This document shows, piece by piece, positions 53,924 through 61,900 of a DNA stretch of 64,000 nucleotides. The stretch lies in contig CP000875.1 of NCBI GenBank assembly GCA_000018565.1, positions 2,681,199 through 2,745,198 on the forward strand. The letters are read 5' to 3'. Each line of letters begins with the position of its first letter. The stretch's first letter is position 1. Source of the DNA: Herpetosiphon aurantiacus DSM 785. GTDB taxonomy: Bacteria > Chloroflexota > Chloroflexia > Chloroflexales > Herpetosiphonaceae. A model generated the notes under the pieces. That model ran no database searches. It was not told where the DNA came from and saw only the letters and a list, made by a program, of their open reading frames with translations. The translations under genes were made by a program, and so were the position numbers.

Positions 53924-55107
53924 TAGCGAAATCTCCTCAAAAGTTGGCGTAAACCAGTCGCGATGCGCTGGGCTAGTGAACGATTAAGCGCTTGCTGAAG
54001 GAGTGAATGCTGCCAATGCACATAATCGAGTTGGGCTTGCACGCCACGCTTTTCAGCCTCAAGTTGGGCTGCCAGCACTGAGGCATCGAGCAAGCGCCGC
54101 TCGAGATCACGCACCACCTCAATGGTTGTCGCATGTCGCTCTAGGGTTTGCTGAAGCAGCTGGGTTTGGGTCTGTTGCTGTTGTTCGAAGCCATCCAAAC
54201 GTGTGGTTAGGTTGTGTTGAAACAACACTGTATCGTAGGCTGTGCTGGTGAGCACAGGTAAGACAATGCTCAACAAATCACTCGCCGGATTAGTTGGAGT
54301 TGGGCGTAATGAACGTTCGACCAAGGCCTGGAGGCTGGGAGCAAGCTGGCCCGTAGTGGCAATCAGATAGATTCGGCGATAGCCAGGCCCACGTTGATCG
54401 TATTCATAAAAACGCTGATTATAGAGCGCATCGAAATTGGCGTGCATCGCATCGCGTTGTGGTTGGCGAAATAACAAATGTTTCAGCACCATCAACAATT
54501 GCCAATGCGGCAAGTAACCGCTCTCAAACGCCAGATAATCGAGCTTTTCGCTGGCGAGCCAGGCCTCAACCAAACTCGATTGGGGCAAACCATAGTGAAC
54601 ATGCTCATCGAGCATGGGGTTATTCATTTGTAATTGGGTCAGATACTGGCGCAACATCGCCTCAGATGTAGCGACATTGGTAAGCGCGTGGGGTGCTGCT
54701 AAAAAGACCGCCCGCCGAGCTACGCGCCGTAATTCGGCCAAAAAACTATCCCGACCTTCCAGCGGAATGTGTTCGAGCGTATCACAACTTAAGACAATAT
54801 CAAACGCCTGATCATCAAAAGGTAACTGCGTGCCATCAGCCTGCTGATAGCCAGCACCTACATACTCAGCCGTATCAACGACTAAAGTTTGATCATTTGA
54901 AAAAAAAGCTTGGAGCGGCATCACGCCATTGCGTGGGGGGAAAAAGCCGCCAACATCAAGAATGCGCCAAGGCTGATCGCTGGCTCCTGCTGCCTCTTTG
55001 AGTAAGCAAATTGCCTCAGCACTAACCCGATAACGCTGATATTGATCAAAGGGCATCGCAAGCAAGGCATCGGAATTCCAATGCGCGAGCACAGGGATGA
55101 TTGTCAT
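53923..55107 (-). CDS. SAM methyltransferase with long C-terminal coiled coil
   Basis: 394-residue class I methyltransferase, first gene of the glycan block. Motif I appears as ILDVGG(F) near residue 50, a less usual form, followed by VVDTAEY and LSCDTLEHIP. Residues about 265-375 are helical and coil-prone (HNLTTRLDGFEQQQQTQTQL, LERRLLDAS). The ATG at 55107 is preferred since AAGGG sits in front of it; a longer frame from the TTG at 55122 contains that site. It probably methylates a sugar or chain end built by the two following glycosyltransferases. Confidence 0.85.
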   Translation of the reverse strand: MTIIPVLAHWNSDALLAMPFDQYQRYRVSAEAICLLKEAAGASDQPWRILDVGGFFPPRNGVMPLQAFFSNDQTLVVDTAEYVGAGYQQADGTQLPFDDQAFDIVLSCDTLEHIPLEGRDSFLAELRRVARRAVFLAAPHALTNVATSEAMLRQYLTQLQMNNPMLDEHVHYGLPQSSLVEAWLASEKLDYLAFESGYLPHWQLLMVLKHLLFRQPQRDAMHANFDALYNQRFYEYDQRGPGYRRIYLIATTGQLAPSLQALVERSLRPTPTNPASDLLSIVLPVLTSTAYDTVLFQHNLTTRLDGFEQQQQTQTQLLQQTLERHATTIEVVRDLERRLLDASVLAAQLEAEKRGVQAQLDYVHWQHSLLQQALNRSLAQRIATGLRQLLRRFR

Positions 55108-55363
55108 TGCCACCCTTTCCAAAGTACACCTACAAAATGCGAATTATAGCATACTCTTTGGATGGGCCTAGCCGTAATGACTATATAAATCTAGCTAGCT
55201 AGCAATTAATCGAGTCGTCTCTTGAAATATAAATGGGTTATAACAATTAATATGCGCAGTTTCAGCACAATATTATTGAAATTCAGTACATTTGAATGGT
55301 TGTTCTAATCCGACACTGCACAGACTAATCAGGCGTTGTAATTTTATTATTCTATGCGTTTCT

Positions 55364-55843
55364 TTAAAATCTGCATAGAAAAAAATCAGTATATTCACCA
55401 TACATTCTCTTTAAATTATTGCTAAATTGATAGATCGCTGAAATATATTGGCGCGGCTGGCGTAATTCAAGATCGGGTATTTTTTGAGGATGCCCAGCTT
55501 TTTTAGCAAGCATACTGATTGGAATATCAAATGCTGCGATCACAATACTTTTTTGATAGATCATGCTCAAGGCTTCATGAGTTATCTGATCAACCGTTGT
55601 TTGATCAAGATACACAATCTGGATCTCGCTTTCATTTAAGTGACGATAGAGTTCTTCGGTTGAAGCAACAATCAGCATGCCATCGATTAATCCAGCCTCC
55701 TTGATGGGGGTTGTCGAAAAGTAAAGTGTATCGATTGGTATCGTTGGGGTTGGCTGAGGCATCAATCGAGCAGCAGCCTCCGATTGACAACCAACGATAC
55801 TAATCCAGATCAAAAGATATAAGCTAAATCGGTGTACAACCAC
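55364..55843 (-). CDS. Small lipoprotein of unknown function
   Basis: 159-residue predicted lipoprotein. The signal peptide ends in SIVGC (Cys at about 19) with a short Pro/Thr spacer after it. The mature domain alternates strands and helices (LIDGMLIVASTEELYRHL, IQIVYLDQTTVDQI, SIVIAAFDIPISM); I do not recognise the family. Start is GTG, with GAGG five bases before it. The DNA is AT-rich compared with neighbours. It is divergent from nothing and lies between the glycan block and the LamG gene. Confidence 0.7.
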   Translation of the reverse strand: MVVHRFSLYLLIWISIVGCQSEAAARLMPQPTPTIPIDTLYFSTTPIKEAGLIDGMLIVASTEELYRHLNESEIQIVYLDQTTVDQITHEALSMIYQKSIVIAAFDIPISMLAKKAGHPQKIPDLELRQPRQYISAIYQFSNNLKRMYGEYTDFFLCRF

Positions 55844-55903
55844 TTTCTCCTCACTTGTTAATTGTTTGCTGCTTGGAATTGTATCAAATAACCCTTAAAG
55901 CCA

Positions 55904-55958
55904 AGCCCCTCATGGTCAAGCTGCATCCAAAAGAGGTTTGGCTCGACCATGAAGGGCT
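55904..55958 (-). terminator. Hairpin after the giant LamG gene
   Basis: 18-base arms 55904-55921 and 55941-55958 pair with two mismatches around a 19-base loop, 26 bases past the LamG stop. Confidence 0.6.
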
Positions 55959-55983
55959 AACAATCATTGGATTGCAAATGCTT

Positions 55984-58900
55984 TTAGCGCATGGCAATCG
56001 GCAGATAAATCCGATATTCGCTTGCGCCCAGCGTTGGTGTTGGACTTGGCGTATTTGTGACCGTTGGACTTGGCGTTACGGTCGCCGTCGCGGTGGCCGT
56101 GATTGTCACGGTTGCGGTGGCGGTTGGCGTATTCGTGGCCGTTGGACTTGGTGTATGCGTCGCGATTGCCGTCGCGGTTGGACTTGGTGTAACGGTGAGC
56201 GTGCTGGTTGCCGTCGCGGTGGCGGTTGCTGTCGTTGTTGGCGTGGCCGTCGCGCTTGGCGTTGGTGTTGATGTGCTGGTTGCCGTTGCGGTTGGGGTTA
56301 GCGTTACCAAATCGAAACGGGCTGATACGGTATGGGCACGATCGATCGTCAACACACAACTGGCAGTTCCGCTACAATCACCGCTCCAACCAACAAAGCT
56401 AGCATTCGCAAGCGGTGTGGCCGTCAAGGTCACCACGGTTCCCGCACTGAAGAATAGCAAACAAGCTGGAGTTTGGCGGGTACAATTAACCCCATTTGGC
56501 AGAATATTAACCGTGCCATCACCAGTGCCCGCAAAACTAATGCCCAACGGATAGGTCTTCAGGCTAAAGCTGGCGGTAACACTCTGTGCTTGGGTCATGG
56601 GCACAACACACAGGCTATTGCCACTACACGCGCCACTCCAACCACTAAACACTGAATTGCTCGCAGGCGTAGCGGTCAGGGTGATAACATTACTTTCGGC
56701 AAAATAGACGCTGCAAACATCACCACAATTGATACCTATTGGCTCGCTGCTAATTGTGCCGCTACCCGTGCCTGCACGATTGACGATTAATTGGTAGGCT
56801 TCGCGCACGCTGATCGTGGTTGTATCGGTGTAAACTCCACCGTTGCTTGCAGTTAATATCGCCGTAATCGTGTAGCTGCCACTCGCCTGCGGTTGCCAAT
56901 TTGTGGCCCAGAGCGTATTGGTAATGCCAACGCCATAGTTGATCGTGCTCAGATTTTGACCATTAATCAACACTGCCACGCTTTGAATCCCAATCGGTGC
57001 AAACGCTCCCCCAGTAATGCTGATCGGCGCGGTTCCAGTGATGCTGCCGCTTGGACTGCTAATCAGAATCGCTGGGCTGGTGTTCGGCATTGGCAAATTA
57101 AAGGATGTGCTGGCTTGGTTGCCCGCCAAATCGCGAATAGTTGCACTGACGCTCCCTTGCTGATGGCCTACAACGCTGCATGTCACAATTAGCGAGCTAA
57201 CTCCGCCCATTTCGTTGTAGCTCAACGTACTGTTGGCAGTTTGACATGGCGTGATCAAGGTCGCTGGATCAAGGAACAGATCGCTGGCGGTAATGGTGTA
57301 GACCGTTGAGGCCGCAAAGCCACCGCCTTGATGGGTTGCGCTAATCGAGACGTTAGGTGCAACGCTATCGAGCATACCACGCCAAACCGTCGCGATACTT
57401 TCGGTGTTGCTGAATGTATCAGTGCCGCGCAAACTCAGCTTATATAAGCCTTGCAAGCCATTAGGAATTTGATAATTCCAGTCGGCGCTAGCAGTATTTG
57501 TCTCGGTCAGGCTGGCATTCGTCCAGCTTGAAGCCAACAACCCAATATCGGTGGCCGAAAGCGCTCGATCATAGATACGCACTTGGTCGATCGCGCCTTT
57601 GAAATAGGTATCAGCCTTGCCAATCTCCAGCTTGGAAACGGGATAGGGCGTGCGTCCAGCGCTAGCAGTTGAGGTATAAACCGCCGTGCCATTGACATAG
57701 ACGCGGTAGGCTTGACCATCAAAGGTAGTCGCGATGTGATTCCAGGCATTGGGCGTTAAGACTGAGCCAGTTTCCAATGATGTGAACACGCTGCCATCGC
57801 CAAACCCAGCATGAATCCGCGTTTTCTGGGTAATGTAGATGCTTGGCGGGCGGCGCTGATTGAGTGATCCTGGCTGATAGCCCATCACTGAATGATAGCC
57901 ATTATCGGTTGCCGTTGAATAGATCCAAGCGGCTTGGGTAAAGTTTGCCAAGCTCAGATTATTAGTAATCGTGGCGCTCAGCCCATCATTAACTCCATCA
58001 AAACTCAGTGCCTCAGCATCAGTCCAGCCATTGGTTGCGGTTGGACAGCTGGTACATGTCGCGCCATGACCATTGCCGCTAGCATCGGCAAAGCTGGTTG
58101 CGCCACGCACTTCAGTAAAATCGTAGCTGATCAGCGGGCTAGCTGGGATCATCGTTTCGTCGGGAGCTAGCCAAACTTGGGCCTTGCTCACCCCTGCGAC
58201 CTTACTTTGGGCTAAGGCATACACTTCAGCCGCTGATAAATCGCGTTCGTAGATCGTAACCTGATCAAGTTGGCCTGCCCAAAACTGGCTTGTGCCATTT
58301 GAACCGATGTGCAGCGGCAAGCCAGTGCTTGAGCCAAACGCTTGCTCGATCGTGCCAATTGCCACCCCATTCAAGTAGCCAGTCCAGCGATCGCCTGCTT
58401 GCACCAAGGCCACGTGCGACCATTGATTGGAGGCCAAGGTGAGTGGCAAACTGGTGGTTGCGCTGCCATTGTGTAATTGCATGCTGCGGTAATCGGCGCT
58501 CATCTGCCAGCGCCAATTACTATTGCTGCCAGCGCTTTGGGCCAAAATCGTTGGCGCATAGCCCAATGTGCCCGAAACCCAACTTGGTTTGACCCACGCA
58601 CTGAAACTTGCCACGCTCAAATCAAGGGTCGTGGTGTTGGCAATCGTCAAGTTATCGTTGTTGCCATCGAAGTTGAGCGCTCGGCCAAATAGGCCACTTA
58701 CACCACTTGGGCATGCATTTGCACTACACGTAGCCACTAGATTGGTATCCGAGTAATCGCTAAAGTTGGTTGCACCACTGGCTTCGGCAAAGTGGAAGGC
58801 CGCGACTTCGCCGCCCCAAGCTGGTTGCTCAACTAGCAAGCCATTCAGATTAGGAGTTGTGCTGATAATCCGTGATGTAAGCAGGCTTGGCTCAAGCTGC

Positions 58901-61900
58901 ATACTGGGAGCACGTCCATCTAGCACGATGCTGCCAACGATTCCCGACCAATTGTTGCCAACCAAGTCGGTAGCGCTGAGGCTCAGGTTATAGCGACCAG
59001 CTGGGCGTTTGTTGGCAAAGCCATAACTGATGCTCCAGGTATTGCCGCTCACCGTGGCAGTTTGAGCCTGATCAAGCCCCGCCAAAGCTCCAGTGCTATC
59101 GAGCAAACTTAGTTGCACTGAGTTTGGATCGATGCCGCTGCCCGTATCATTGACGGTTCCGTTGAGCGCTACTGTCCAAGCAAGCTCATCGCTGTTGCTG
59201 GTGCTCAGTTGTTGCCAGGTTTCGCTATAGCTGCTGGCGGCAGTCGGGGCGGTTGTATCAATATTAATTGTATAGACTGATGAGATTGTTTGGTTGCCAA
59301 CCGCATCGACAGCGCGGAATTGCAAACTATAGTTGCCAGCCCCGCCCAAACTCGTTGGATCAAAGTTGTAGCACCAAGCGGCATTGCTCGCGACGCTGAG
59401 CGATTCGGCACACAGGCCAGCACTCGACCAGGTGTAGCTGCTGGCATTAGGCTGTTTAACTCCAACATCCAGCAAGCGCACGCCCGAAGTCGCATCGATC
59501 GTCGATACCACCAAGGTTGTTGGTTGATTTGCCAGATAATCGGCAGCGCTAAGCAAGGCGATCGCTGGCGCATCAGTATCAATCTGGAGTTCAACGGTGC
59601 TCCGAGCGCTATACCAGCGTAAATCGCGCAAATAAATGCTATAGATCTCGCCAGTGGTCATTTGGCGGTCGTAAACCGCAAGCTGATCGAGTTGGCCACG
59701 GAAAAAGCCTTGCAATACGCCAATTGGACTAGCGCTGCCACCGATATAAGTTGGATCGTCGCTGTTGGCTTTGGCAACCGCAGAACCGTCGATCGTTTGT
59801 TGCAAGGTGCCGTTGACATAGAACAAGGCATCGTAGTTGCTATCAAAGACCAAGGCCACATGCTGCCAAACTTCGGCTCGCACGCTGGCAGTGCTGGCGT
59901 AGGTCTTGACCCCCAAGGTACGGAATTGCAATAGGTCGTCGTTCAGCTCAAGGCTAAACCCATTGTTGCTTGTGGCATCTGTGCCGCTGGCGATCAGCTG
60001 CTGGAAGCCTGCAACATCGTCAGGATTGATCCAGCCCATCAAGGTAAATGTGCTGGTGAGCGCTGAAACAGCAGTTGGACTTTGCACTTCAATCGCGCCT
60101 GAACCACCAAAGGTCATGTTTTGGCCGATTTTGCCATCGGTCAGGCTGGGAGCGCTGCTGCTGGTCGGCGTGGCGTAGCTATAATTCAGCACAATATGGT
60201 CAAATGGATATGAACCAACATTGACATCAGTGGTTGTCCCCGAATTCGCTGCATTCAGGCTAATCGCACCATAGCTCGAAGTTGTGCCATTGCTGGCAAT
60301 TTCCTCAATGATTAGGCTATCGATGCCACAAATCGGCACGCTAACATTCAACTGCTGCAACGCGGTTGTGATTAGCGGCATACTCAAAATTAGCTGATCG
60401 GTACTCTCCAAACGAATATTAATCCCATCAGCGCCAAAATTGCCAAAATCGGCTGAATTCAGGGTGACAGTGTTGCAGACTGAGCCGCGTAACACGCCAG
60501 CATAGCTATTAGCTGAAGTGTCGATCACTGTGCTTGCACTGCTGGCATCGGCATCAAACGTAAAGGCCATCGCCGGAGCCGATTCGCTGTAGAGTTGTTT
60601 GATTTGGCTAGCCGAAAGCGTTACGGTATAGCCGCGCAGATCATCCATAGAGCCATGGAAGAAATCGCCATCGGCTCCAAGGTTGCCAAAGGTTCCAGCC
60701 CGATTTGCCCCAATCGATGGGAAACTACCGCTGTATGTGCCAGTGCTGCCAAGGCTGGTCGAGCCATACAAGGCTCCATTGACGTAAACCTTGGCAATTC
60801 GGCTGGTCATATCAACCGTAGCCGCAACATGCACCCACTCATTTTCAGGCAAGTCGATTGCAATTCGATAGGTTGTACTATTGATAGTCACCTTGAAACT
60901 ATTGAAATCTAGCTCGATTCCGTTGGCTCCGATCGAGCCACGGAAATCAGCAATCGTGCCACGATCGGCTTTGACCCACGCGGCCACCGTGCGAATATTA
61001 ACTTCGTTCCAAGCACAGGGCAAGCCCAAAACCCCAGAATAAGTACAGCTCAGCCAATCGCCGCTGCCATTGAAATAGGCGGCGCGGCCATCTACCCCAG
61101 GCAAACCAGCGGTTGGGCAGCCAATTGAGCTATAGCAGGTTGGCGATTTCATCTCGTTGTTTTGGCTATAGCCTGTGACTGTGCCATAGTTGCTAAAGTT
61201 GGTTTCGCCTGGAACTTCCTCAAACGGCAACAAGATTGGCAAGCTGGCAGCATTGCTATCAGTCACCGGATAATCAATCGCCGATTGTAAATCGATCGCC
61301 GCCTCAACTTCTTGGGTAAAGCTATGCCGGCTCGTGACGGCATTACTGCTGACGTTGGCGATGGCGCTGATGCTGCTAGCCGAAAGCGCATTTAATTGGA
61401 AGGTTGTAACAGCTTCGGTAATGTCGATGATTGGATAGGTGGTTTGCATCAGCAATTTAGCCCCAGCCAGATCGACCGCTGCTGGCACAATCACAATTTC
61501 ATCGAGCAAGCCAGCATAGGCGTTGTAGCCAGTTTGGATCATACCGATGCGCAGATAGGGTGGTGCACTCAGGCTAGCAGTATTGCCTGTGCCACTAGCG
61601 ACGAGCACGCCATCAACATACAAACGCATTGCGCCAGTTTGCTTGACGCGGGTCGCCACCACATGATGCCAAGTGCCATCGGCGACACTCCCGCCTTTGA
61701 GGGTTGTATCGCTGGCCGCAGGATTCCCAATCCCAAACAGCACTTTGCCGCCATCACCGAGGCTAATCCCAAAGTCATTGGCATTACCAGCAACTTCGCC
61801 ATCGATTAAGCCATTGCCCTGCCACCAAGCGCTAGCGCTGCCCGTGGTTTGGCTCGATTGCATCCAAAAGGCAATTGTAAAATCATCGCCAACCGTATGA

